Under the pieces are notes generated by a model. It was given only the letters and a program-made list of their open reading frames with translations. It was not told where the DNA came from and did no database searches. From Aphrocallistes beatrix (Eukaryota; Porifera; Hexactinellida; Sceptrulophora; Aphrocallistidae), in NCBI GenBank assembly GCA_963281255.1, contig OY725500.1, forward strand, positions 248,001 through 312,000: a stretch of 64,000 nucleotides of DNA. Direction: 5' to 3'. A program made the position numbers and the translations under genes. Below are positions 22,087-32,770 of the stretch, in pieces; position 1 is the stretch's first letter; each line of letters opens with the position of its first letter.

Positions 22087-22476
22087 AAATAAACCTTTGT
22101 ATAGCGACCATATTTATGCGATGGCCATATTTGAATAGTTTCCCGGTGAAAAACAGATTTCACTGACAAAATTTCGATCAAATAAAGTGCAAAATGTTTT
22201 CATCAAAGATTAGGCTACCTAGAATTTCAAATTTGCATTTTATAATCATTATTGAGATATATATGTCCTTAAAACACCCTGAACTATCCATTAATTAAAA
22301 CAGATGGAATACATTTCTATTCTATGTGAAATAGTGACACACAATTTCTATAAATATCTTATATAAATTTCTGCTAAATGACAATCCAGCGTACATAGTA
22401 TAAAACAAGAAAGCGACGTACACGTATTGTTTCTCTAATATCTCCAAGCGCCCACTGGGTAAATCTGCGAACACGC

Positions 22477-24076
22477 AGTGTCTGCAAGCCGCGGAGCGCA
22501 AGCAAGCGAAGCGCGCTTGTTTGTTAATAAAATGTAATTGTTAATTCTCAAAATATGTTTGTGATTGACCAAAACAACATAGCTCATAAATTTGAAATTT
22601 AGATCAAGAAATTTCAAAGGATTTAATTGGTCAGTTCAAACACATCAATATTCTAATAAATACCTTGAAAATTAATATTTATTATAAACTGCTGATTCGA
22701 TTGGACAAAAATGCTAGCCCCTGTGTACCTAGATGAAAAACAATTCTAGAGAATTTGATTGGTTAAAATCGACCGCTAATAATGTATACATGAAACTCAC
22801 ATTTGAATTAAAATACTTTAATATAGTTCCCATTGTCCAATCAGATACATTTGGATTGGGGAAATATTGGATTGGAGAAATTTTAAAAATACATAATACA
22901 GATGTACACACAGTAGAACCTCGAAAATACGAACAGATATTTTATCCTCTACGGAGGAAATACATATAATTACTCCGATTAATACGAATTCCGGGGTAAA
23001 ATGAATAAATTTCGACGGTCCAATTCATTTGTCTTGAGTTAAAGTCATCTGACTTTTTAATTCTCAGGAATTGGCATTTGGGACACAATTTTATAGGGAA
23101 TAAGGTGTGAATTGGGGGATTGTTTTATGGAAATAATTTACCCATGACAACATTTCAGCTGTTAGAACAACACTTAACTTGTGTGACACATCACTAATTA
23201 GAGACATTACCAGATTGACTGAATAAGACTGAAATTTCAAACTAGAAAGAGGAGAGTTTTCAAAAAGGATAAAAGGACTATAGTTCTAAATATGTAATAA
23301 TACTTGTATCAGAACTTGCAGTAGCCACAATGTCGAATTTAAATCGACGGTAAGTAGCGAAAATGATATATCGAAATAATGCACGAATCATTTACTCCAT
23401 TGAAAATGGCATTTCAGTTTAATTAAAAGTTGAAATGTTCAGTTTTCAATTGATTCTGCTTTCCCGTTATCATACTATAGTGGTTAGCACTTCGACTAGC
23501 GTCATACTTTCCATACTTAAAATGGAACTTTTAATTTAAAAGTGGTTTAAAAGTGGTTTATAAATGAATTTGTGATACTCGTTGTCATTAGCAGAAACGT
23601 AACTGAATCGGAATTGAAAAATGCAAAAAGAACAGAGTTTTTGATTGGTTCGATTATGAATCAGTTAAAATTCGGTTTTTCCGTCAAATATTTTGGCTAA
23701 AATCATCCATTCGTAATGCAATTCCATTTGTCCTAATCATTCCTTTTCAAAAATTAATATAAATAAATAATAGTACTACAATACAAAATGTATTTTGATG
23801 TGTCTAGCGAAAACCACTCTATTCTAGTGGCTAAAATCCACTCACGCCATCAAAATAGACCAATCGAACTGAAGTAAGGACATATTCGACCATGTGGTTT
23901 CCTGTTTTGGTTGCTATTGCCACTTCATTCATTGGCAACCGATTGCTAATAAAATATTGCTCCAATCAGACAAGTTTATGCAACGAAGATTAAAATTAAC
24001 TGAGTTTAAACATTAATCTTATTTTAAGGATTACAAGCGCGCTTCGCTTGCTTACGCTACGCGGCTGGCGGACACT
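22477..24076. mobile_element. Possible 1.6-kb element bounded by GC-rich inverted repeats
   Basis: The segment 22477-22519 (AGTGTC..AGCCGCG.AGCG.AAGCAAGCGAAGCGCGCTTG) recurs inverted at 24034-24076 with about five mismatches in 42 bp. The ends stand out by GC content, while the interior is AT-rich and has no recognisable gene. They may be termini of one non-autonomous element or two independent repeats facing each other. Confidence 0.35.
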
Positions 24077-24084
24077 TTGTCTAA

Positions 24085-24760
24085 TAATAATAATAATATA
24101 CATTTATATAGCGCAGATTCCATATTAATATGTCCAAGTGCGCTGTACAATTCAATAAAAGTAAGTGTATGTTATGCATGTAGGTATTTGTGTGTATGTA
24201 TGTGTATGTATGCGTATGTATGTATATGTATGGTTGTAAGGTATGTATATGCATTGAAATTGGTTTAATTAACCCTTGAAAGCATTTGGGATTTTTCTAT
24301 TTATAGTAATAACCCCAAACTTATATGGCTTCCCAATTGAAAATGGCTTAAACCGGAAATGACGCAACACATTCCTGTGGCAAGCGTGGGTTAAGTGGAT
24401 ATGTCGTGCGCGATACGGAAAAGATGAGTTTTCAGGAGTTTTTTGAAGAGAAGAAGTGAAGGGGCATTCCGAATGCTCGGAGGGAGAAGATTCCACTCAA
24501 CAGGCGCAGCTAAAGTGAATGCACGATCACCCATAGTTTTGGAAGATTTGATAGTAGGATGCTCAAGGAGGATGGAGTTGGATGATCGTAGAGTACGATT
24601 GGATGACTTAACCTGTATGAGCTGGATGATATAGTCCGGAGCAAGAGAATGGATGGCTTTGTAAGTTGTGAGGAGAATTTTGAAGTGGATGCGATGTTTA
24701 ACAGGCAGCCAGTGGAGGTTAATAAGAAGAGGAGATGACGAAAAGGTACGAGATTTTTGA
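24085..24760 (+). repeat. Degenerate dispersed repeat
   Basis: It begins near 'catttatatagcgcagattccatattaatatg', contains 'gcacgatcacccatagttttgg' and 'ttttgaagtggatgcgatgttt', and ends in 'ggcagccagtggaggtt'. I recall related sequence from dispersed repeats of several invertebrates. The part at 24290-24385 has relatives at 41101, 46149 and 57489, and 26309-26345 repeats the 'agcgcagattcc' part. No coding capacity. Confidence 0.55.
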
Positions 24761-24950
24761 TGATAGTTGTATCATATGTGAGGTATATTAATATACACAT
24801 TCTATTAAAATTTCAGCCTTCTACGACTTAAATGGCTGAGTTATGGTCGAAAAACTGAAATTTATAATTCTAAAAAAGGTGACAATGACGTCATAATTCC
24901 ATGATGAGTCGAAATTTTCGTCTGAGGTCAGAACTTAGTGGAGCCATAGC

Positions 24951-24971
24951 ATATATATATATATATATATA
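24951..24971 (+). repeat. (AT)n microsatellite
   Basis: Uninterrupted AT dinucleotides, about 21 bp. Confidence 0.9.
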
Positions 24972-25101
24972 CATTAATCGAGTTTTAATTTTTAAGGATT
25001 ATAATTTATTCAAATCTAAAAGCATTAACACAACCGAGCAGGTAAGAAGCATTTGCAAAGCACAGCAAAGAAAACAAACAAACAAACAAACAAACAAATA
25101 T

Positions 25102-25653
25102 TTACATTTTATGAAGTTCTTTATAATATTTTGACAGCTGTACCATGAAGCTAAAATTGGGTGCAACTATTTTCCGCTTTTCTCTCACCACTTGCAGAGC
25201 CTGGTCCACATCAATGCCGTCTCTCTCCATGAGGTACGCCGTGCATACGGTAGCTGACCTGGAAATGCCCGCTTGACAGTGCACCAATACTTTTCCGTTG
25301 TTTTTCTTCACTTCTTTGATAAACAGAATTGCTTCATCGAATATCTTGCTTATGTCCGATTCACAGTTGTCTAGTACAGGTAGGTTCTTGTATGTTAAAG
25401 TGTCCTCAAAGTGGTTTTTGCAATTTGAGGCGACATTTAGGACACTGGTTATGCCCATCTGCTGTAAAATGGTCCTATCAGATGAATGTTCTTCTGATCC
25501 TAAAAATAGGTACTCAAGGATCTTAGCTGGAACTGGGCTAGTCTCTTCAAATTCCGCAGAATTTATCTCATCTGTGAGGGAAATACTTCCCCGCCAAAAT
25601 CCACCTTTTAAACCCTCTGTAGCAGGAACTAAGTTTATTGACAAGTCACACAT
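25102..25653 (-). CDS. Atypical dual-specificity phosphatase
   Basis: 183 residues in one exon. An N-terminal tail of about 40 residues precedes one catalytic domain (43-180). The signature HCQAGISRS (125-133) has nucleophile Cys126 and phosphate-binding Arg132; Asp95 in LPVLDN is placed as the general acid. AYLM after the loop and APNFSFM near the end are typical of the MKP-like DUSP fold. No rhodanese/MAPK-docking domain is present, so it is an atypical DUSP that removes phosphate from Tyr and Ser/Thr; its substrate is unknown. A clear paralogue is at 42924 on the opposite strand. TATAAATA lies 38 nt before the ATG. An (AAAC)n run lies just past the stop codon. Confidence 0.93.
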   Translation of the reverse strand: MCDLSINLVPATEGLKGGFWRGSISLTDEINSAEFEETSPVPAKILEYLFLGSEEHSSDRTILQQMGITSVLNVASNCKNHFEDTLTYKNLPVLDNCESDISKIFDEAILFIKEVKKNNGKVLVHCQAGISRSATVCTAYLMERDGIDVDQALQVVREKRKIVAPNFSFMVQLSKYYKELHKM

Positions 25654-25691
25654 GTTTTTATATTTTTTATAACTCAGAGCGAATCTTATTG

Positions 25692-25699
25692 TATTTATA
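25692..25699 (-). promoter_or_regulatory. TATA box of the minus-strand phosphatase
   Basis: Reads TATAAATA on the minus strand, 38 nt before the ATG, implying a very short leader. Confidence 0.5.
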
Positions 25700-26154
25700 C
25701 GAATCGTTCGTGAGTTCGTTTTCGTATTGCAACCAGTATAAGTGCTACTAACCTAGATACTGAAAGTATGTACGTATTAAAGTATGTACGTATTACTTGT
25801 CCTTATTTCCACTACTAGTGCATGATTACGTACTAAAGACTGATTCAGTTAAATGGACACATCATTCAATAACGACGAATACACTTCTCGAGACGTATTC
25901 AGATCTGAATCGAGTATTAGTGGCTCAAACATCTCATTACATTGTCTCAATTAAAATGATTTGAAAACATTAATTATAATGTCTACTATAGTACTATGTT
26001 ATGCAATATACTAATTTAGATTGAGTTGTATGAGCATGTAATCGGAAATTTGTTGATGTGTTTCATACGAATATCAATTGCTCTTAGTACAATCGACATA
26101 ATTACGATGAAATATAATAATGTTACTAGCAACATTAGTATTAAAATAGATTTA

Positions 26155-26307
26155 CAGTCAACTCCGCTTAATCGGGACAAGTCTCCAGGAACGGAATGGT
26201 TCCCTTACATAGAAGCTAATACTAAATTTCATTGGTTAATTGGGAACTCCGCTTAATCGGGACAAAATATCCGGGACCAAAGTGTCCCGATTAAGCAGAG
26301 TCACCTG
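26155..26307. mobile_element. Sister-family MITE, copy 2 (153 bp)
   Basis: Same family as 21037, TA-flanked and very similar. It is followed directly by a short piece of the repeat described at 24085. Confidence 0.88.
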
Positions 26308-27179
26308 TATAGAGCGCAGATTCCATATTAATATGTTCAAGTGCATGTTTCTTAAAATCGCTAGAAGACTCGGGTTAACCTTGAATAAAAATTCCAGTGA
26401 GCAATCCATTATTGGATTTTAGTATGAATTATGGAACCTGAAATTCTATTGGTCAGAATGCAAAGCTAATCAGTGCCAAAGTTCGGTAAATTTAAAAATA
26501 ATGCATTTATAAATATATATGTTTCCGTATTGTATAGTGAAAGGTTCGAGTTGTGTTTTTAAACTAGAAACATGAGTTTCGATAACATACGAATTTCGAC
26601 TAAAATCCACAAATCTTAATATTATAATACGCACCTACACCTAACTCCAAATATTCATGGCAGAACAAGCTGAATAATTGAAAACACCTTTTGGACACTT
26701 TTGCTACTAGGTGGTCCATGTCATATGAACTACGTAATACGATGGATAAAATGCAATTTATATTCACACTTATTATCAAAATCTAACATTTCAAAGTTTT
26801 TGTGAGTTTTCTAAAGATGAACCACAGACTTGTGTTTGTACAGAGACAAAAATATTGAAACATCATAAAAATTTAATTTCATGCCGCTTCATTCTTCCAT
26901 AGGCTTTCAACTGACCAATGTATTTGATTGTTTTGAGAATGAAATGCATTGGATGCCGTGCAGTGATGTTTCTGGGCCACAATTAGGTAGGTAAGGTATC
27001 ATGAATGGACCAATGAGAAGGCATAGTATGTATTTCATTGAACAAGAATATTCTAGAACAAGCGGACATTTCATTGCATATATAGATAATCAAATACACC
27101 ATGGATATATACTGAATAGTTTGTGAGAAATATATCGAAAAAGGGATGGAATCAAACCTTTTTCAAGCTCCTTAAAAAG

Positions 27180-27490
27180 GACTTATCTGTTTTCAGTAAT
27201 AAAAAGGCTTGAAAAGTGGTTTGGTTGAAACCGTACCAACCGTACCAGTAAGCCTATAAAAATGGCTTTTTGGGGTTATGACTCCATGCATTGTTTTATC
27301 TAAGATTTTCCAGTCCGGCACTTTTTTGGAGATGATAAAAGTTATATGGCACCCAAACAAGGGTTTATCTTGTAATTCCAGGGGTTATGGCAACCCGACG
27401 CCAAAACAGAATCACACTGCAAGCACCTTAGCTCCACCGACGATACCAGGCTGGCACCTATAAGTGTCGGCCGAGTACCTAGATAAACCC
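27180..27490. repeat. Dispersed repeat fragment
   Basis: The part around 27215-27250 (GTTGAAACCGTACCAACCG) resembles 57408-57440. The rest (27300-27490) is moderately GC-rich and noncoding; the 61-residue frame in it looks like chance. Confidence 0.3.
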
Positions 27491-28360
27491 TGACGAAAAC
27501 AATTATTTTCTTTAAATCAATTGTTATACCTTGAAACTACTCATTATCGATGTGTCTTGGTGGTTACAATGGTTATGTAACAATGATGCAAAGGATACTT
27601 TGGCTAAAAGATACTGAAGAAACTTAGAAAGACTTACTACCGTTTTCTACTAAACAAAAATATAATTTCATCATTAAGTGCATAAAAAATGAAATATAAG
27701 ACAAACCTATCATCACAGCAAAAAACACTTTCAATATACGTTTATGGCTTACATGAACTATTACTGAAGCATCACATGAACTTTCAATATCTCCGACTCA
27801 TACAAAATAACTATTAATAGTAACGTTTGAATGGATAGGATATCTTATAAAATTAAGAGTAAGTTTAGTAGATAAACGTACATTTTAGGGAAAAATCATT
27901 TTCGATTGACACAAAAGGGTTATTGCTTAATTGGATAGGCTATTTTAAATGATTTGGATTTCTGAAACGAAATATCCTGTTTCCGAATTGATTACAATCA
28001 AGTTCGTCAACTTTTTTAGAATTGTATGACGCAATACACATATCAGAGCAGAAAAATACAAAAAAATACAACAAATCTCGGAAAGATCATATTTTGACAA
28101 GCAGAGAGTAAGCGACAAATTCTATTGGCTAGTGAACCATAATATCATGGTACAGGGATAGGGTCAAATCCCAAAGGAAATAAGCCATACTTATTAATCC
28201 TTCGATTCCTCTCAACGAGTAAACTATGTCCAGGGATCACGAATTGAATTATGTTCTGCCTATATTATAAGAAATTGAAAGAGTCGCTTATTATGATGGA
28301 CATTCGTTGATTTTAAACTAATCTGGCCAAATTCATCATTTACATCGGATCAGTATCAAG

Positions 28361-28433
28361 TTGAGTTCGCTTAATATGAAGTCTCTCTATTAGAGACAAT
28401 TTTTTTGGTTCCCTGGTGGTTCATAACTGACTT
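28361..28433. mobile_element. Fragment of the CAGTCAGGGTCGC MITE family
   Basis: Inverted relative to 18645: TTCGCTTAATATGAAG..TCTCTATTAGAG and CCCTGGTGGTTCA match its left half. The terminal repeat is lost. Confidence 0.65.
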
Positions 28434-28472
28434 TATACGGCATTTATTATTGGGCAAACATTTCTTAATCTC

Positions 28473-28945
28473 GGCCAATCAGACTTCAAGTTTAGAGAGT
28501 GATTATAATTCATTTATTGCATTGTGTTGGATCTAATCCCTGGTGGTCAATAATGTCAATGCAAGCTGTAATGTTAAGTTCCTGGATTATGATTGGCTAA
28601 TATACCTCCCAGGTACAAATCTCCGTCAGTAAGGAATACAGTCGACTCCGCTTAATAGGATCACATCGGTCAGAGGACATTTTGGCCCGATTAAGCGGAG
28701 AACCCTATTAAGCGAAAATATTTTGTAGTAGCTCCTATGTATGAGAGCTATTCCGGTCCTGCCAAAAGTGGGCCGATTAAGCGGTTGACCCGATTAACCA
28801 GTGACCCTATTAAGCGGAGTCGACTGTATATCCCCAATATAGTGCAATTTGGCCCAATTGATTTTCGACGAACAAGCGTACGTACGTACGTTACACACTA
28901 TTCATGCTACAAGACACCTCCTATACCAGGAACTGTATAAAACGA
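28473..28945 (+). repeat. CCAAT-module repeat with later repeat body, split by a MITE
   Basis: Starts GGCCAATCAGACTTCAAGTT, passes through GATTGGCTAATATA and 'aggtacaaatctccgtc..aaggaa', is interrupted by the MITE at 28639-28826, and resumes with 'tatatccccaatatagtgcaatttgg'. Copies without the insertion are at 32565 and 53065. Confidence 0.7.
28639..28826. mobile_element. CAGTCGAC MITE, copy 8 (188 bp)
   Basis: Full-length, TA-flanked. The host repeat at 32661 and 53158 reads AAGGAATATATGG with no insertion, so the pre-insertion site and the TA duplication are directly visible. Confidence 0.93.
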
Positions 28946-28977
28946 TTCTAATTCTATTAGAGCACATGAGTCTATGT

Positions 28978-29153
28978 CAGGCGTGTCAAACTGGTGGCCC
29001 GCAGGTTGCTCAGAGGTGGCCCGCCAGCCAGTTGCGAAAAAATATTATAATTGAATGAATCAGTAGTTAAAATTTATTCATTTCTATCATGGCCCGAGGA
29101 ATAGCTGGGGTTATGAAATTGGCCCACTATCCGATTCGAGTTTGACACACCTG
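28978..29153. mobile_element. hAT-like MITE (176 bp)
   Basis: Ends CAGGCGTGTCAAACTGGTGG and GTTTGACACACCTG, flanked by 8-bp direct repeats differing at one base (GTCTATGT, GTTTATGT). The TGGCCCG words inside are typical of this hAT type. Confidence 0.85.
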
Positions 29154-29623
29154 GTTTATGTGTAAAGTAAATATGTCTCAAACGGAAACCTAAATGACTG
29201 ACCGAAAATTGTCGTTATGTATGTACATTGGGTACTTGAGGTTTCAGTTAAAATACTTCATAATTTTTGTTCAAGTAATGCATTGACTTTTAGTTATACT
29301 TATGCAGCTGTAGTGATGAAATTAAAGCGAGGAGAGCTTGTAAAATACTATTTTACGCCAAATGTTGGTAGGACATGAAAATATATATAAATATTGTCAC
29401 TAGAGGTTTTGCGTCGTGGCTCCTATAAAATAATAATGCGAAAGAATAAGGCAACTCAAGAAAATAGAGAGAATTTACAACCATTAGAAGGATAGTGACC
29501 AATCTGTCAAGGAAAATGTTAAACGCGCCAGCTCTCCAAAAATTAGTGAGGGAACGCCGCTTTCCTAGAAAAATCAGTAAGTAAGCGCCCTGTCCATTGG
29601 TCAACTTTTCGATTGGTCAATTA

Positions 29624-29781
29624 CAGTGGAATTCGCTTATTAGCAATATTGCTCTATTAGCAACCAATCTTCAGGTCCCAGGTGAAGATTTTGTGTTAAT
29701 TCTGTTCCCTTATTAGCAACTTCGCGTATTAGCAACCATTTTATGAGCAAAACTCGAGTTGCTAATAAGCGAATTCCACTG
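29624..29781. mobile_element. MITE with CAGTGGAATTCGCTTATTAG ends (158 bp)
   Basis: TA-flanked inverted termini of about 23 bp with internal repeats of TTAGCAAC. It lies between two copies of a short local duplication (TGTCCATTGGTCAA at 29591 and 29821). Confidence 0.88.
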
Positions 29782-30654
29782 TATACAATAGCTGCTCCAA
29801 AAATCAGTGAGGGAACGCACTGTCCATTGGTCAATTTTTCGATTGGTCAATTATATATGTTCTGCTCCACTACAGATGAGAATAATAACGTTTACCTTCG
29901 CATAATTATTGAATTTTTATCTATAAAATTAGTATTCAATGATTGAATTGAACTGAAACACACAGTAGTTTGCTACTGGTGTATATGTCATGATTTGGGA
30001 AGCAAAGATTCTGAAAGGTTTCCTTCGGTGATACTACAAATTATATAAATTCAAGTCAATTTGGTTCTATTATATTGAGATTGACACGAAACAATATTTT
30101 TTTGCTGACAAACTCAAGTTATGTTGAGTCGATGCCAATTAATGACCTCTTCTTAGTCACAGAAGTTATTTGAAACCAATCATCAAATTTTGAATCGTGT
30201 AATAGGGAGATTTCCTAACTAGCTTGGTTGATTAAATGATTTCAAAATTCAATCACCGGTATTCTAACTAGCTTGGGCATACTAAGTACACCTCATGTTG
30301 AGATGTCCATGCATATGTATGTATTGAAAAACTAGTCAATCGATATACATTAAATGTGGATTATATTTTGTGTTGTCGTTGTAAGTTTAGTTCAAATTTC
30401 GTGAAATTTCGTCCTTCTCCATCAAAAATGAGCAACTAATATTGTTGGCCAATCAAATTCCAAGGAATTAGCATACCAACTGAATTCACAGAATAAACTA
30501 AAGGCAACAAATTCTAATTTATTCATTTAGGCACTTATAAAGCCATGGCCTTTTGAGCCAAAAGAAATTTTGTCAAAAAATATGTTTGTTTGGATGTTGA
30601 AGTGGAGTTCCACTGAACATCCAAATGGACATGTTATAGATACATACATTAATC

Positions 30655-30760
30655 CGTAGAATGCCCAGAGGGGACACAGTGTCCCGATATCGCGGATGTC
30701 TCCAGCCATTTTCTATGGCACTAAAGCCATAAACCATATAAATGCTAGGCATTCTACAGT
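30655..30760. mobile_element. Possible small TIR element (106 bp)
   Basis: GTAGAATGCCCAG near 30656 is inverted as CTAGGCATTCTAC at the right. Short and unconfirmed, with no clear target duplication. Confidence 0.35.
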
Positions 30761-31088
30761 TAAAAGGATAATTTAAGGATTCAGAAAATATCCTTATAAG
30801 GGAATGTTCTACTCTTTAATTTTCAACAATTCAGTTATACATTCATTATGTTTAGCCAATGCAAGCAAAGGATACCTAATTTTAAAGGGGTAGACACCCA
30901 TTGGGCGCCTGAAAAGTGAAGTATGGTATTTGTATACCCCAAATCCATTTATGGATGTTTTTGAGAAGTTTGATAATCAGGTGGAGGTACTAAACTACTG
31001 TAGCTGATGATTGGATGCATAGAGGGTGTGATCGAATGAAACACGTGATGCTACAAATTTTCGGCTATCAAAAGCAAGAAAGATAATA

Positions 31089-31242
31089 CAGTCGACTCCG
31101 CTTAATAAGGTCACATCGGTCAGAGGACATTTTGCCCCGATTAAGCGGAGAACCCTATTAACCGAAAATATTTTGTATTAGTTTCTATGTGTGAGAGCTA
31201 TTCCGGTCTTGCAAAAGTGGCCCGATTAAGCGGAGTCGACTG
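31089..31242. mobile_element. CAGTCGAC MITE, copy 9 (154 bp)
   Basis: TA-flanked short form lacking the segment between the internal AAGCGG repeats near the right end, as in the copy at 60682. Confidence 0.92.
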
Positions 31243-32141
31243 TACCTTGCTTTACTTTCGGTGATATCCCTAGTACTTCTCTTCACTAGGTTCACACAAG
31301 TGCAGTGCAATATGAGCAAGAAAAGCAGTGATCTAGCAAGATTTGGACCAGGGACACAGATATAGTTGCAACTCACTTAGATCACTCCACCACTCAAGCA
31401 GATGAAAACACAGATTGTTGTCCTAGAAATTTTGCAACTCAATCAAGCAATATCATTCTGTGCGGGGAAACCATAAAAACGCGGGGTATTTACTATCAAC
31501 TGAAGATACCCAATGCTTATAAGCCGTATGTTATCTGTAATGGGCAATAAATATATACATGAATACACATAAATATAAATAATTCAACCCAAACAACCAT
31601 ATGTTTCCACATGGTCCAGGTGGGATTTGAGATTATTTATCAAAATCTAAGTTTTCTCTGTGCGCGACAATCACCTTACCTTAAAGTAAGTTGACAAGAT
31701 ATCGTTAGATCCACGAGATATTAGTACTAATAGAATATTAATTAATGGAACAACATATTTTAGTTCCAGGTTCCTAATTAGTTGATAAATATTCCCATTA
31801 TTATTAGGAAAATGCGAAACCTCAAAATCTGAGAGTTGAAATATCTAAATATAGTCCAAGAATTTTGATTGGTCAGAACTTTAAAGCATAAAATGTGCAA
31901 ATGAAAAACAGCTGGCACGATAGATCGATCAATAAATATTCAAAAACTTTCCAAATAAAATATTTATTTATTATCTTCCAGAACAAAATATGATTTGTAT
32001 AAAAAAATCGACATTTTCTCTTTATTATTTAGTGAAAAATATATTAAAAATGTCGACAGACTGTTAGTGCAGCTCCATTAAGTGACTCGTAGATACGAAA
32101 TTCTATAATTGCGTTGTAGACATTTTTTTTCCATGTCAACC

Positions 32142-32590
32142 AATCAGATTTCAAGTTTAGGGACTAATTTTGATTTATTTACATTCATTGAATTCTGTCT
32201 AATCCCTATTGGTCAATAAATCAGGGCCAACTGTGAAACTAAAGCCCTGCAATTTCATTGGCCAGCAGAGTTTTATTTTATAGATAATTTTCATTTCAGT
32301 CAACCAAATTTCAAGTTTAGAGAGTGATTCTAACTTGTTAATGTGTATTGAGTCAGGTCTATTCCATATTGACCAATTATATTAAATTCTGCTGTTAAAT
32401 TAAAACCTTGAAATTTCATTGGTCAGCAAATTTGTCACATTTTGAGTCACGGTGTGAAAATATGAATAATTAATTTAGTCTAGAGAGTGATTGCAGATTA
32501 TTAGTTCATTGAGTTAGGAATAATTCCTATTAATCAATAAAATGAAAGCCAAGTGTAATGTTAAATCCTGGATTCTGATTGGCTAATATA
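32142..32590 (+). repeat. Array of three about 160-bp CCAAT modules
   Basis: TTTCAAGTTTAG or TAGTCTAG followed by a GAGTGATT-like stretch recurs near 32150, 32310 and 32475, about 160 bp apart. Modules begin with CCAATCAGATTTCAAG or a worn form, carry a central ATTGGTCAATAA-type word and end ATTTCATTGGCC or CTGATTGGC. Single related modules lie at 28473, 35640 (inverted), 51684 (inverted), 59118 and 62560. Confidence 0.65.
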
Positions 32591-32770
32591 TTTCGACACC
32601 TTTTGTGAAAAGGTGTGAAATCTTTTCAGAATTTGGACCCAGGTTCAAATCTCCACCATATAAGGAATATATGGTCCAAATTTGGTGCAATTTATCCTAA
32701 TCGAATTTCCAGGAGCGAGCAGACGGCCGATCTGACATAAGACATCTCCTATACTAGGATTTGAACTAAA
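32565..32770 (+). repeat. Dispersed repeat body, uninterrupted copy
   Basis: Starts CTGATTGGCTAATATA, then 'acccaggttcaaatctcc', 'ataaggaatatatggtccaa', 'tttccaggagcga' and 'acataagacatctcc'. The copy at 53065 matches over most of its length. GGTTCAAATCTCC resembles a Pol III B box. Noncoding. Confidence 0.65.

Larger units (their letters stand above)
20796..25101. other. Gene-free, MITE-rich stretch
   Basis: It holds five TIR elements between 21037 and 22086, a GC-rich inverted pair (22477 and 24034), a degenerate repeat at 24085-24760 and microsatellites. CCAATCA words occur at about 22755, 22841, 23641 and 23963. No gene is supported. Confidence 0.6.

Noticed and set aside
25298-25672. 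124-residue plus-strand frame
   Set aside because: Antisense to the phosphatase at 25102-25653.
32630-32660. tRNA gene suggested by GGTTCAAATCTCC
   Set aside because: No cloverleaf can be folded around it. It is part of a dispersed repeat and at most a B-box-like word.
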